From Multifurca ochricompacta (taxonomy: Eukaryota; Basidiomycota; Agaricomycetes; Russulales; Russulaceae), in contig WTXG01000048.1 of assembly GCA_022496185.1 (NCBI GenBank), forward strand, positions 144,692 to 208,691: a stretch of DNA of 64,000 bases. The letters run 5' to 3'. Position 1 is the stretch's first letter. The number at the start of each line of letters is the position of its first letter. This document shows positions 11,493 to 22,739 of the stretch, one piece after another. A program made the translations under genes and the position numbers. The notes below the pieces were generated by a model that saw only the letters and a list, made by a program, of their open reading frames with translations, did not search any database and was not told the origin of the DNA.

Positions 11493-11606
11493 GTCACACG
11501 ACTCAGATTTGTAATAATATTTATTTTAAAAAGGAAGTTATTGTTAAATATTTATTTTAAAAAGGAAAGTTATTGAAAATATCATTACAAATCAAAGTCA
11601 TGTGAC
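11493..11606. mobile_element. MITE-like element, ~114 bp with ~30-bp inverted ends
   Basis: The left end GTCACACGACTCAGATTTGT and the inverted right end GTCACATGACTTTGATTTGT match over about 30 bp with few mismatches. The AT-rich interior holds two copies of TATTTATTTTAAAAAGGAA. No coding capacity, and I found no clear target duplication. Confidence 0.5.
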
Positions 11607-12044
11607 AGGTAGACAACAACTGTAACCTAATAGTGAGAATGCTTAATGTCCTCCCTCCTCCTGTCCATGCAATGGACAATAACACTCCTTCTGCTAAAAA
11701 AAATGTTCCAAGGTATGGTGTAAAAATCTTGTACCATTACACTTACTGCACAAGACTTGTGACCACTGCTGAATGCAGGATAGGAAAAACAAGAAGGCCC
11801 AAAGAGTTCATGAGGATGAGAAAAAGAAGCAAAAGGAGTTCAATGGGCACACAGTAGGTGAAAAAGCCAAGAGGGTGGATGAAGACACATCAGGAGATGA
11901 AGGAATCTCAGGCAGTCCTTGGGCCATGTGTGATCTCATAAAGAGTGAGGACAAAATTGATTTTGTGGTAATTAGTAACTTACTATTGATATAGATAAGG
12001 ATTAACAGTATAATCTACAGATATTTGATATTAGAGAGGAGATA
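11607..12044. other. Uncharacterised AT-rich segment with Lys/Glu-rich open frame
   Basis: A plus-strand frame (11773-11994) encodes a 73-residue Lys/Glu-rich peptide without a motif. It is adjacent to a Tc1-like inverted end and is probably the flank of a TE. No function proposed. Confidence 0.3.
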
Positions 12045-12412
12045 CAGTAACCCACAAAACTGTTCCAATGATTGGCCATCCTGAAGAGATTGACCTACCA
12101 CACAATGAGAATGATTTCCAAAATTAGTAGAAAATGGTAGATGATAGTGTAGCATCTAAGCTTCAATTAGAGTCTATACTAATGTCAATTGAGTCAGTGG
12201 TCCATGATATATAAAATGTTTTGTGAGGCATTATCATTGGAATGGTTTTGTGGCCAACATGTGAGATGACAAAACCAGTATCTGGTGGTCATGGGAATGC
12301 ATTGACAGTCATGTGACAATGTTTAATAAGTTGAACATACACCAAATAATCATCAACAACACTTGCTTCTTACCATGCATGCCCTCTCTGCTGCCAAAAG
12401 GACTCACATCAT

Positions 12413-12993
12413 TGTTACGTCCGGTGTGAGACATTCCGCACGACTTGTGCGACAGCGTTGTACGTATGTTCAGATAAGAGATCAACAAGACCTCTTGGAG
12501 TTCGAATGTGTGAGTCAAAGTCAATGGGGCTGTTCCCGAGTGACAATGTTGAGCGGAAAGTGCCAAAAGCACTGAGATGATCGAGTCAAGGAGTTCAAAG
12601 GAGAGTCCGAAAGACAAACACCGATGTATTCAATAAGTCGAGTCTGAGGTCTACAGTGTAGCTAAGACGGACTTATATACGTAAAGGGACGGGCGTCTAT
12701 AGATAAGGATGTCGGAGTCAGGTGGGCCCAAAGATACGAAAGCGGATGGCGTAAAGCCTGGCTTCTGATAGGGAATTAAGTAAATGTCCGGTCGTAAAGA
12801 TAAGAAGATAACAGAAGGTAAACATAACCAAGCAGTAAGCAAACATGTCCAAACAACAGTCACGGGGATGGAAGTAGCGCATGTGAGGGGTCCCAGGAGG
12901 GAGACGTAATGAGGAAGTGAAGGGTTGGTGGACGAGTGGGGTCCCGGTTGGGAAGCGTGAAGAAAATAGGGCTGCTAGGCCCTGTTCGTAACA
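12413..12993 (-). repeat. 3' LTR of G1-A
   Basis: 581 bp, TG...CA termini. On the minus strand it is preceded by the purine-rich AAGGGAGGGTGA (12994-13005), the expected polypurine tract that primes plus-strand synthesis. Confidence 0.93.
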
Positions 12994-13024
12994 TCACCCT
13001 CCCTTCTGGCTCGAGCTGACCCAG

Positions 13025-14218
13025 CTAGAAACGCGCACCGTCATCATCCTGCACTAAGTCCACATAATCATCTGCCAGATTTCGATCCTTCACGGTGTAG
13101 GTTTCATCTGCCGCGCATTGGTGTGTGCGCAGGAAGCCGTATGGGCCGCGTCGTCCGCACTGGCGACACAGGTCGTATACTGGACAGTCGATCTCGCGAT
13201 GCCCCGCGTTATGTCGCAGACACTTTCCACACCATCCCGAGGGATTGACGATGGTGGGAGCGACTCCCAGACGCCGAAAGATGCAGAACCGGCTCCAGTG
13301 GAGGTTACTGCGGCAGTGACGGCACCACTTGCGGTTAAGGGGGCAATTCCAGCTGATATGATACTTGCTATCACATCGCCAGCACGTCTCTCCTCGGGGG
13401 TTCTCGTGCATTCGTGGCATCTCGAATCGGTTGGGCAGCAATTGTGGTGCCGCCCCTAGCGATCGTGGGGGAAGGGGTCGGGCGTATGTATCGGCGTACC
13501 TCTCTGCAATGGTCTGGTATGCGTCCCCTTTCTCCAACCTTTTTCTAATCTCCGTCAACTCCTGTTCGACTTGGAACATGCCCCGTGTAAGCCTTGTCAT
13601 TTGCTTCGCATACTCCTTGTACTGGGTATTGAGCGTGGTGCGAAGTGCGAGGGTCTTCCGCAGTCTCATTACTTCGGCTTTGAGACGCGGAAGCTGCATG
13701 TCGTTCATCACCTCATCAATCGCAAAGGCTCGGGGGTCATCGGCCGCAAGGTGTCCTAGTTGTTCGTCGCTCATGGTGTGGTGAAGACGACCTGTGTACC
13801 GCTCTTCTAAGTAGACCGGGGCCCCATAGACAGGCCCATCCTTTTTCATACATCCCGCGACATCCATCCCTCCATTGGTGTAGAAGATGTACTTAGCTAT
13901 TTCCTTCGTTCCATCAGCCATGGTGATTTCGAGGGGGAAGTACATTGAGGAGTTTGGGTTATTGGCAAAGAAGGGGAACTCGGGTACGGTGTCATCTTGT
14001 TCCATGTCGAGGAGGTTGTTTGGGTGGGGTTCTTCTGAGTGGGTGAAGTCATCGTTCGGGTTGGGTGACTGGTTCTTCACACGTTCCTCAGCAGCTTCGT
14101 AGTCAATCGGGGAGGAAGGGCACGTGGAGGGGTGAGCGGAGGGAAACGCCTCTACTACCACATGAGTGGCAGTGAAGGCGTCGACAGCGGCGGAGGCAGC
14201 GATGAAAGAGGAAGACAT
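13025..14218 (-). CDS. G1-A ORF3: env-position zinc-cluster protein, intact
   Basis: 397 residues from the ATG at 14218, starting about 70 bp after the pol stop and ending 31 bp before the 3' LTR. The N-terminal 80 residues are acidic and Pro/Ser-rich. Residues about 85-250 form a compact domain, with SSMYFPLEIT, IAKYIFYTNGGMDV, GPVYGAPVYLEERYTG and then a Leu/Arg/Glu-rich helical part. Residues 279-368 hold four Cys/His clusters, beginning CWRCDSKYHISWNC and CRHCRSNLHWSRFC (both C-X2-C-X4-H-X4-C). There is no signal peptide or membrane segment, so it is not an envelope protein. It is conserved in copies B, C, D and in a loose fragment, and a related domain occurs in G2. Nucleic-acid binding is inferred from the Cys/His clusters only. 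Confidence 0.85.
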   Translation of the reverse strand: MSSSFIAASAAVDAFTATHVVVEAFPSAHPSTCPSSPIDYEAAEERVKNQSPNPNDDFTHSEEPHPNNLLDMEQDDTVPEFPFFANNPNSSMYFPLEITMADGTKEIAKYIFYTNGGMDVAGCMKKDGPVYGAPVYLEERYTGRLHHTMSDEQLGHLAADDPRAFAIDEVMNDMQLPRLKAEVMRLRKTLALRTTLNTQYKEYAKQMTRLTRGMFQVEQELTEIRKRLEKGDAYQTIAERYADTYARPLPPRSLGAAPQLLPNRFEMPRMHENPRGETCWRCDSKYHISWNCPLNRKWCRHCRSNLHWSRFCIFRRLGVAPTIVNPSGWCGKCLRHNAGHREIDCPVYDLCRQCGRRGPYGFLRTHQCAADETYTVKDRNLADDYVDLVQDDDGARF

Positions 14219-14289
14219 GTTAGTTGTGGTTAGGACGTTGCTGGTGAAGTGTTGTTCTGGGGAAAAAGAGGTCGGGGTCTGTCCTCCTT

Positions 14290-17200
14290 TTAATTGTTTT
14301 TGGGCGCTTGGGGGTGTCGTAAGTGGAACTCCGAGATAAGGGTCGGAGCAGAGATATCTCCGGCTGGTTCCCACGAATTGTCAGAGTCTGGGAATCCCTT
14401 CCACTTGATTAGGTAGTACAACTTGCGCCCTCGGCCTTGTCGCTTGGAGTCCAGAACGCGCTCCACTTCCCATTCTTCTTCGCCATCGATAAGGTCAGGC
14501 GGGGGTCTCGGGAAGTTCTCTCCATGAATAGGGGTCTCCCTGTAAGGGGTTAGAAGCTTGGCATGGAAGACTGGGTGGATCTTCCATTTCGGCGGCAGTT
14601 TCAATTCATATGATACATCCGACAGCTTCCTTGTGATCTGGAAGGGTCCATGACGTCGGGGTGCTAGCTTGGCCGAGGGGTGTGATGTGTGAATGTTCCT
14701 GCCCTCAAGCCATACCCAGTCATTGGTCCGATAAGGTGTGAAAGTGCTTGGTCGTGCGGCTAAAAGCTGTTGCGCCTTCATCAGGTTCTCATTGGCTGAT
14801 TGCCGTAGCTCTTCCCATTGGTTCATTCATTCGGTTACTGATGGGACGTTGATGGGCTTATCTGCCCATGTGGTACGTGGGGTCCAGCCCATGATAAGGG
14901 AGAAAGGGGTGGCTTTTGTTGTTCCGTTAGGCCAGGAGTTATGAGTGAACTCTGCGGTCGATAGCCATTCTGCCCAGTCATCCTGTCTGCCGTTACACCA
15001 AAACCGGAGGTATTGTTCCAACCATTGGTTCGTTCGTTCGGACTGTCTGTCTGTCTGTGGGTGGTATGCCGTCGAATATTCTGTGTGATGTCTAATGTTT
15101 TGCATAGGGCCTTTGCAAATGCCGATGTAAAACGAGTATCTCGGTCAGAGATGATCTTTTTGGGGAGCCCATAGTGACGGTATACGTGGTCCAGATATAG
15201 TTTCGCCACTCCTTGGGCTGTGATAGTTTCGTTGCAGGGAATGAAGAGGGCCGCCTTGGAGCAATCATGGTCCGTGATCGTAAGGATCGTGTCAAAGCCT
15301 TGTGACTCGGGCAGCTTGACAATAAAGTCCATGGCGATAGTCTGGAAGGGAGTTGACGAAGTGGGAGTGATGGGATGCATTGGCGGGACTTTTGGGTGTG
15401 TGTTCACCTTGTTTGCTTGGCACGCTGCGCATCCTTGTATGTAGCTCTCGATGTCCTTTTTCATATTGGGCCACCAATAGTCTCTCTTGGTCAGGGCGTA
15501 GGTGTTGGCGATGCCTGGATGGCCAGCAGAGGGAAGATCGTGATGAAAATGGATCACCCCCCTCTTAATGTTGTCGCCACCGGTGACAACGAGTCGATCC
15601 CCGTCTTTCCACCAAAGACCGTTGATTTTCTTTAGATTGTGAGCGTCGGCCCATGAAAGGCACAGGTCCTGGTTCATGTTTTGGGAGACCTGTGCCCAAA
15701 GATCCATGTCATGGAGACTAACGACGGCCGCTTTGGCAAACACCTCCTCTGGGAGGACAGTGATGTCGTTATTGTCGTCCTCCCCTGTGTGCATGTCTGG
15801 TCTACGTGACAGTGCGTCTGCTCTAGCGTTCTGACTCCCGGCGATATGTCTCAGTGTGAAGTTGTATTCTTCTAACTCCAGGACTTCCCGTGCTACACGT
15901 CGACTGATTTTATGGGGTTCCTTCCAATATAATAGGTTGGAATGGTCAGTGTGGATGATGGTCTTGTGGGGGGTTCCTGCCAGGTAAGGTCGCCAGTGTC
16001 GTAATGCCTTGACTATGGCCAAGAGCTCCCTATCCCAGATGTCGTAATTCCTTTCAGCTGGGGAGAAGGTCTTGGAGTAGTATGCCACTGGGTGAAGCAC
16101 TTGTGCGGCATCTCTTTGGTACAATACTGCCCCGTTCGCAAAGTGTGAGGCGTCCACTTCTACTTCAAAGGGGTGGCCTAGATCTGGCTGGATAAGCACT
16201 GGTTCTGAGCCGACAAGGTCCCTAATCTGTTCAAATGCCTGTTGCTGTGCGGCATCCCAATGCCATGATACATCTTTTTCAGCAGATCATTCAATGGTCG
16301 TGCTATGCCTGAAAATCCCCTGACGAATCGTCGGTAAAAGTTACAGAATCCGATGAACGATCGGACATCTTTGACGCAGGTCGGCACGGGCCACTCCTGG
16401 ATTCCTTGTACTTTAACAGGATCCATGCGTACTTGTCCTCCTTCCAAAATGACCCCTAGGTACTCGACGCTCCATTGTTCGAAGGAGCATTTGGCGGGTT
16501 TGAGATAGAGGTCATGTTCATGCAGTATATCCAGCACCTGATGCACGCGCCTTCGGTGATGGTCCAGGTTGTCTGGGGTGGCTACCAAGATGTCATCCAT
16601 ATAAACCACCACTTCCCCTGTGAGAATGAGGTCGCGGAAGATGTGATTCATCATCGACTGGAATGTCGCCGGCGAGTTCGTGAGACCAAAGAACATAACA
16701 TTGGGTTCAAACAACCCTTGGTTTGTTTTGAACGCCGCCTTGCACTGGTCGCCTTCCTTGATTCTGACATTGTTGTAACCCCATCGCACGTCCATTTTTG
16801 AGAAGAGGGACTTATCCCTCATGGTGTCAATAAGCTCGGAAATGAGCGGCAGGGGGTAGGCATTTTTCACGGTGTAGGCATTGATTCGCCGGTAATCCTG
16901 AACGGGCCGTAGCTTGCCATCCTTCTTTTTGATGAAGAAGAAGGGTGAGGCGTATTGCGACTTAGATGGGCGAATGTATCCTTTTGCCAGATGTTCTTCA
17001 AGGAATTCAGTCAGTGCCGCCTGCTCGGACTGGGACAGTGGATAGATTTTGCAATCTATTGCTGTTGGCGTATCAGGGAGGAGGTCTATGGCGTGGTCCC
17101 ATGGTCTGGAGGGTGGAAAACGCTGGGACTCTTCCTCAGAGAACACCTTCCAGTGCCGATGATAGGTGCTCGGCACTACATCGCTGTACGTTTTCTCTGT

Positions 17201-17769
17201 CTGCCCTTGTATTGCCTTTTGGACCAGTTCTGACGCCTTGGTGACATAACAACGTCCTGGGTCTTCTTCTCCGTACTCGTGGCTTTGATTGTTGGATGTC
17301 TGACTGCATAATCATAGCCTATTGACGTAATGATGGTAGGATATGAGTCTTTATCCATCGTTGCGTCAGCCCAGTTGATCTTGGGTTCGAACGCGGCGAG
17401 CCACAGGTATCCCAGGATAAGATCTTCGTCTCCTAGATCCGTAATTAGGAAACGAATATTCTTTGTAATTTCTCCAACTTGGACCTTCAGATCCGTGTAA
17501 TGAGTGATCTTTCCAGCGCGGTTGGCCATCCCATCGATATTCCAGATGTTTTTTTCCTGGGGAAGTGCCAGCCATCCCAAACCCATTGTTTTAATAAATC
17601 GTGGGTGAATAAAATTGTCCGTGGCTCCGGAGTCCACTAAAATGTCTCGATCGGCTGTCCTCTGTGTAGTTTCAAAATGGACTGGTATTTTTAATGATTT
17701 GAATCGACTAGCATACACAGAGGTAACATGGAGTGCTCGTGCCCAGGCCGATGGGTTTGAGCCTAACAA
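14290..17769 (-). pseudogene. G1-A pol: PR-RT-RNase H-INT-chromodomain, broken
   Basis: The protease active site DSGAT is at 17634-17620. RT has YMDDI at 16603-16589 and Gypsy-type motifs ([20 protein letters not shown]). RNase H follows near 16200-15850, with VDASHFANGAVLY. Integrase has an H-H-C-C zinc region (HHDLPSAGHPGI then CAACQANK) near 15560-15400 and a DDE core (AMDFIVKLP, ISDRDTRF). The C-terminal chromodomain (WEVERVLDS, YYLIKWKGFPDSDNSWEPAG) lies near 14470-14340. Chromodomains steer integration to marked chromatin. Breaks are single-base frameshifts near 17260, 16270 and 15075, and a TGA at 14829-14827 where copy D has CGA. Confidence 0.9.
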
Positions 17770-19273
17770 AAATCCTTTTTCGCAAACGCCTTTTCCACTA
17801 AGATGGCGCGCACTTCCTCGCTTTCCTTCATCATGTTAGCCCATATGTCCTGAGCTTTCTCCTCTTTTGATCGTTTGTCCACAGTAGGTGGGTTGTTCTG
17901 AACGGGGGTTTCGGCTGCGGTGGTTGCCGCGGCGACACGTACCCCTTTCTTGGGGCAGTCTCGGGACATATGCCCTAACGCTCTACAGCGGAAGCATCGT
18001 CCTTCCTTCATCAATGTCTGTCGCTCATCGTCTGTGAGTGCTGCCCGGGCTCTGGCTCGGTCCGCAGAGGTGTCCATAGCATTTGGATCCCTCTGGGCAT
18101 GCTGGGCAGGTTTTACTCCGAAAGCCGTTTTCCATTGATCTCGCGTCTTTCCTTTCTTCGTATCAACCCCAAAGCGTGTTTGGAAGTCGAGATAATCCTG
18201 TTGCTGCCGTCGAGCAGCATCGACCCAAGTGTCCCAGTCGTGAGGATGGTGGAATTGTATAATATTTTTGACTAAAGGGTTGGGTAGCCCTTGCGAGAAG
18301 AGGTCTAATGTAGCCTCCTCGTCCGTGTCGTAGCCAGCTCTGTTGGCCAGGCTTCTGAACTTGGCGACGTAGGCATCTAATTCGCCCTTTTCCATTCTGA
18401 GAGATTTCAACTCTCGGGCTGCCTTCTGCTTGGCTTGCCCATCGGTGAAGGCATCTTTGAACCTTTCGGCGATGGTCTCCCAAAGACCCTCGCTTGTGGT
18501 ACGACGTCCGCTCTCCACTTGCTCGTTCAACCACTCCAACTGCTCCATGGTCCAGTCATCCACTGCGTCCCCTCTGATCAAGGAAAGGAACAGATTGGCA
18601 CGCTGGAATGGATTGACAATCTGTGGGACATCATGGTTGAAGTTCTTGAACGTCGTGAACTCCAACATGAATTTCTTGCTCTGCGAGCGTCCCCAGTGAA
18701 CGTTTGGGGTAAGACTCCAGACAGACGTCCAGAGGGGGGGGGAATGTTTGGTGGTGGTGCCACAGGGACTGGCGGGGCAGGGTCTGGGAGTTGGGCGGCA
18801 ATGGTAGACATTTTCTGGTAGAGTGGGGTGACGGTGTTGGCAGATTGTATGGAGATTTGGGGAGTTGTCAAAGCAGGGGCTCTGAACGTGACAACTTCGG
18901 GTGCAACTGGGGCTGTAGACGACGCTAATACCAGTGCTTCTTCGCTTTGTTCTTCTACGTACTCTTCTGGTTCAGAGTCCGTGACAATGGCCGGGGGATT
19001 TTCTCTCCACGGGCCAAGTCCAAATTCGGGTGGGGCAGGTCTAGTTGTGACCCAAGAGTTCCGACTGTCCGAGTATCGGATACAATACCAAACTCTTTTC
19101 TCGTCGTCGTATTCTACCGGTTGGTATCTTCCGTCGTGATAGACGTAGTATCCAAACTCGGATTCAAAGTCTTTCCAGGCGGCAGAGCCAAGTACTTGCT
19201 GTGAAAGATTATTCTCGTCTCTGCGTTCGATGAGTTCTTCGCAGAAGAGGGTCTGACTGCGGCTGGAAGCCAC
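17763..19273 (-). pseudogene. G1-A gag, one frameshift
   Basis: The retrotransposon capsid/nucleocapsid precursor starts at a GTG (19273) in strong context, with no in-frame ATG before the LTR-derived TAA, and ends in a CCHC knuckle CFRCRALGHMSRDC (near 18010-17960). The capsid core includes the conserved QRANLFLSLIRGDAVDDWTM. One base is lost near 18690 relative to copy D. The stop overlaps pol by 7 bases, with pol in the -1 frame. Confidence 0.85.
17769..17775 (-). other. Candidate -1 frameshift site of G1-A (G GAT TTT)
   Basis: At the gag end, zero-frame codons are AAG GAT TTT TGT TAG and pol is open in the -1 frame from the same place. The heptamer resembles the G GAU UUA type of slippery site. 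G2 has the same heptamer at the same relative place. Confidence 0.5.
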
Positions 19274-19279
19274 TGTGAG

Positions 19280-19290
19280 AGACTCGACTT
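19280..19290 (-). promoter_or_regulatory. Self-primer binding site of G1-A
   Basis: Minus-strand AAGTCGAGTCT starts 2 nt after the 5' LTR end and is the exact complement of AGACTCGACTT inside the LTR (19524-19514). No recognisable tRNA 3'-end complement follows the LTR. Confidence 0.75.
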
Positions 19291-19292
19291 GA

Positions 19293-19872
19293 TGTTACGT
19301 CCGGTGTGAGACGTTCCGCACGACTTGTGCGACAGCGTTGTACGTATGTTCAGATAAGAGATCAACAAGACCTCTTGGAGTTCGAATGTGTGAGTCAAAG
19401 TCAATGGGGCTGTTCCCGAGTGACAATGTTGAGCGGAAAGTGCCAAAAGCACTGAGATGATCGAGTCAAGGAGTTCAAAGGAGAGTCCGAAGACAAACAC
19501 CGATGTATTCAATAAGTCGAGTCTGAGGTCTACAGTGTAGCTAAGACGGACTTATATACGTAAAGGGACGGGCGTCTATAGATAAGGATGTCGGAGTCAG
19601 GTGGGCCCAAAGATACGAAAGCGGATGGCATAAAGCCTGGCTTCTGATAGGGAATTAAGTAAATGTCCGGTCGTAAAGATAAGAAGATAACAGAAGGTAA
19701 ACATAACCAAGCAGTAAGCAAACATGTCCAAACAACAGTCACGGGGATGGAAGTAGCGCATGTGAGGGGTCCCAGGAGGGAGACGTAATGAGGAAGTGAA
19801 GGGTTGGTGGACGAGTGGGGTCCCAGTTGGGAAGCGTGAAGAAAATAGGGCTGCTAGGCCCTGTTCGTAACA
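19293..19872 (-). repeat. 5' LTR of G1-A
   Basis: 580 bp. It contains the minus-strand TATA box TATATAAG (19558-19551). The 11-nt sequence AGACTCGACTT starts at 19524, 34 nt downstream of the first T of TATATAAG, where transcription would be expected to begin. Confidence 0.93.
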
Positions 19873-20212
19873 ATCATCTTCCTCCTCACTTCAGGCAAAT
19901 CTGCCCATAAAGTGTCAACTATGACTGGCCATGGCACTATTATCATCTCAAGATGTGTCATAAATACTGCCCTTACCATCCCAAGTCAAATGGAGGGAGA
20001 CCAAGGAAGCTGACAGAGAGAAATGCTCAGCATGCTGTTTGCCTTATTTCCTCTGGCAGGGCAGACACAGATGTGGAAGTGACTAGAGCACTTCAGAAGT
20101 TGTTAATGGGTTCCTCTATCAACATACAATGCCCATCCATCCTCCCATTGAATTTTCAAGCCATACCTGGCCCCTCCCATATCATACACCACCATTCCAT
20201 CATAAGTGCAAT

Positions 20213-20514
20213 AGTGTAATGCCTGGTGCAGGCATTCAGCATGACATGTGCAATCATGTAGCAGTATATGTGAAAGTCTTTGCACACTGTGTCACTAGTG
20301 TATGGAATTGAGGGACAAGTGCCAGAAGCACTGAGACAGTTCAAAGTCAAAGTCAGGAATCACCCAGAAGGTAATGCACCAAGTTGATTAAGAAGTTGAG
20401 TCTGAGGCATACAGGCTATCTAAGCAGGCCTTATATATGTAAGAGGCATTGGAGTCTGAATTGGAGCTAAGTACATATTGTATCAATGAAGTTGTAATGT
20501 GATGGTTCTCATTG
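20213..20514 (-). repeat. Degenerate LTR relic related to G1
   Basis: Contains weak matches to the G1 LTR: AAGTTGAGTCTGAGG followed by a minus-strand TATA-like TATATAAGG, and GCACTGAGA upstream. Starts directly after the Tc1 fragment. Heavily decayed and CpG-poor. Confidence 0.5.
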
Positions 20515-20725
20515 TGTTACATCCAGTGTGGGATGTTCCACATGACTTGTGTGTCAGCGTTTGTTTGTGAGTTTCAGATAAGAAGTCAATAAGACTTCTT
20601 GGAGTTACATGTGATGAGTCAAAGTCAAAGGGATGCTTCCCTAAGACAATGTTGAGTGGAGAAGTGCCAAAAGCACTGAGATAACTAAGTTGAAGTTCAA
20701 AGGGGACTGTCCAGAAGACAAACAC

Positions 20726-22354
20726 TAGTGATTGTCAAGGGTTTTCATACCCACGCGGGTAAGCGCCACGGGTTTTGCCGGGTACGGGTACGGGTATACG
20801 GCTCCCAACCCGTGGAAACCCGTACCCGCGCGGCGGGTTTGGCGGGTATAGGCGCCAATCATGCATTGACAAGATCAGTAGAAATTCTAAGATAAAACAC
20901 ATCTGCAGCCACAAAAATAAAAGATCTCGTCTGATGTATGCTATAGGGTATCTTTAAATATGTTCTAGTATTATCATATGAAATATCAAAGCAGATCAAC
21001 GGTGCGATGTAAAATAAAAGTGTTATCAGTGATCCACTTCTTGAAAATCATGATGCACCTGTTTTATCAACGCGCGACCAATTCTGCCGGTCTGGCACTA
21101 TCTAAAATACTCTCTAGACTACTTTAGACTATAATATAATCAAATTATCAAATTGATTTACTGAAACAAGGCCCGCGTGTATCTACAAGCTGCATGGGGC
21201 AGCAACTACATTGCATCGCATGGTGGTCTGACCTCCTTCCTATTAAGGAAGGTTGACTTAAACGCACCAGGACAGTCGCGCTTGTATGAAATGAAAGCAG
21301 AATAATAAAATAATAATGTAAATAAAGGATCCTTTTAATCTTCTGAACATAAACCAACAATATTTGAGGGATCTTGAGTAGCCATAAATGAACGCGTTGT
21401 GTCCAAGTGCTTATCTCCTTGACCGGGATGGCCCGGGCCATTTATCCGAAATGCGCAGAAACTCAAAGAACAGTCACGCTCGTATAAAATTGAAAGCAGA
21501 ATAATAAAATAAAAATAGAATAATAAATTATCTTAATCTTATGAACATAAAATAGGAATCTCTGAGGGATCTTGAGTAGCCATAAATGAACGCGTTGTGT
21601 CCAAGTGCTTATCTCCTTGACCGGGATGGCCCAGGCCATTTATCCGAAATGCGCAGAAACTCAAAGAACAGTCACGCTCGTATAAAATTGAAAGCAGAAT
21701 AATAAAATAAAAATAGAATAATAAATTATCTTAATCTTATGAACATAAAATAGGAATCTCTGAGGGATCTTGAGTAGCCATAAATGAACGCGTTGTGTCC
21801 AAGTGCATATCTCCTTGACCGGGATGTCCCGGGCCGGATGTCCGAAATGCGCAATGCAAGTAAAGAACTTGCACGCGTTTCATTTCATGGGTAACCCAGG
21901 TATCAAAACAATTATCCAGGGGTTACCCCTGCAAATTGCTATGTGTTCATCAAATTATTTTGCATTCTGTGTGGTTATCTGACAGGCTTTTCATCAATGT
22001 TCTATAACATCCTATCTAATCATCTCTGTATACTGTATTTTAGTTGTGCTTGTATAAAATTGAAAGCAGAATAATAAAATAAAAATGGAATAATGAATTA
22101 TCTTAATCTTCTGAACATAAAATAAGAGTCATTGAGGGATCTTAAGCAGCCACAAATGAACGCGTTGTGTATCTTCTTGGTCCGGGAAGGCCCGGGCCGG
22201 GTATCCGAAATGCGTGATGCAAGTAAAGAACTTGCACGCGTTTTCACGGGTGACCCGCGGGTAACCCGCGGGTTACCCATACCCGTAGTGACGGGTACAG
22301 GTACGGGTACGGGTACCAATGAGGATACCCCAGGGTTACCCCTGCCAATCACTA
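20726..22354. mobile_element. Non-autonomous hAT-like element, 1629 bp
   Basis: Ends TAGTGATTGTCAAGGG and, inverted, TAGTGATTGGCAGGGG. The 8-bp target duplication ACAAACAC is at 20718-20725 and 22355-22362. TAGTG termini fit the hAT end consensus YARNG, and 8-bp duplications are typical of hAT. Subterminal regions are full of GGGTACGGGTACGG-type words. No transposase is visible, so it must be moved in trans. Confidence 0.8.
21366..22330. repeat. 198-bp tandem repeats inside the hAT-like element
   Basis: The word GAGGGATCTTGAGTAGCCAT recurs at 21366, 21564 and 21762 (spacing exactly 198 bp). A diverged fourth copy starts at 22134. Each unit contains ATGAACGCGTTGTG and GACCGGGATGGCCC and an AT-rich AATAATAAAATAAAAAT tract. 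Confidence 0.85.
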
Positions 22355-22739
22355 ACAAACACTGATGTATTCAATAAGTTGAGTCTGAGGTCTACAATGT
22401 AGTTACAGTGGACTTATATACGTAATCAAATGAGCGTCTAAAGATAAGATATCTGGAGTCATGTGGGCCCAAATATATGAAAGTGGAGGGTGTAAAGCCT
22501 GGCTTCTGATAGGGAATTAAGTAAGTGTCTGGTCATAAAGATAAGGAGATAAAGAGATAAAGGACAATCATAGGTAAACAGTATATAAACAAGTCCAATC
22601 AACAGTCACAGGGATGGAAGCAATGCATGTGAGGGGTTCCAGGAGGGGGATGTAATGAGGAAGTGTAACATAGGTGGGCAAGTGGGGTCCTCGCTGGGGA
22701 GGGTAAAGAAAAGAGGGGTGCTGGGCCCTGGTTGTAACA

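Larger units (their letters stand above)
12413..19872 (-). mobile_element. Ty3/Gypsy chromovirus G1 copy A, 7460 bp
   Basis: The element begins TGTTACG and ends CGTAACA, with the 5-bp target duplication ATCAT at 12408-12412 and 19873-19877. Minus-strand order is 5' LTR, self-primer PBS, gag, pol (PR-RT-RH-INT-chromodomain), ORF3, polypurine tract and 3' LTR. The two LTRs differ by only about four changes by eye, so insertion is recent. Several single-base indels nevertheless break gag and pol; some could be assembly errors. It sits inside a Tc1-like fragment. Confidence 0.95.
12045..20212 (+). mobile_element. Tc1/mariner 5' half, split by Gypsy G1-A
   Basis: Parts are 12045-12412 and 19878-20212. 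The element begins CAGTAACCCACAAAACTG after a TA (12043-12044), and this end matches that of the palindromic element at 45122. The coding part encodes the helix-turn-helix region of a Tc1-type transposase (AAKRTHII, then GGRPRKLTERNAQHAVCLIS). The catalytic DDE half is absent. G1-A is inserted within the HTH region, with ATCAT duplicated on both sides. Non-functional. Confidence 0.75.

Noticed and set aside
13118..13784. Plus-strand open frames of 60-140 codons opposite G1-A ORF3
   Set aside because: They are antisense shadows of a well-supported coding region, carry no motifs, and are not kept open in copies C and D.
21366..22330. 198-bp repeats as a CRISPR-like array
   Set aside because: The repeats are long, contiguous and without unique spacers, and lie inside an element with TIRs and an 8-bp duplication in a fungal genome.
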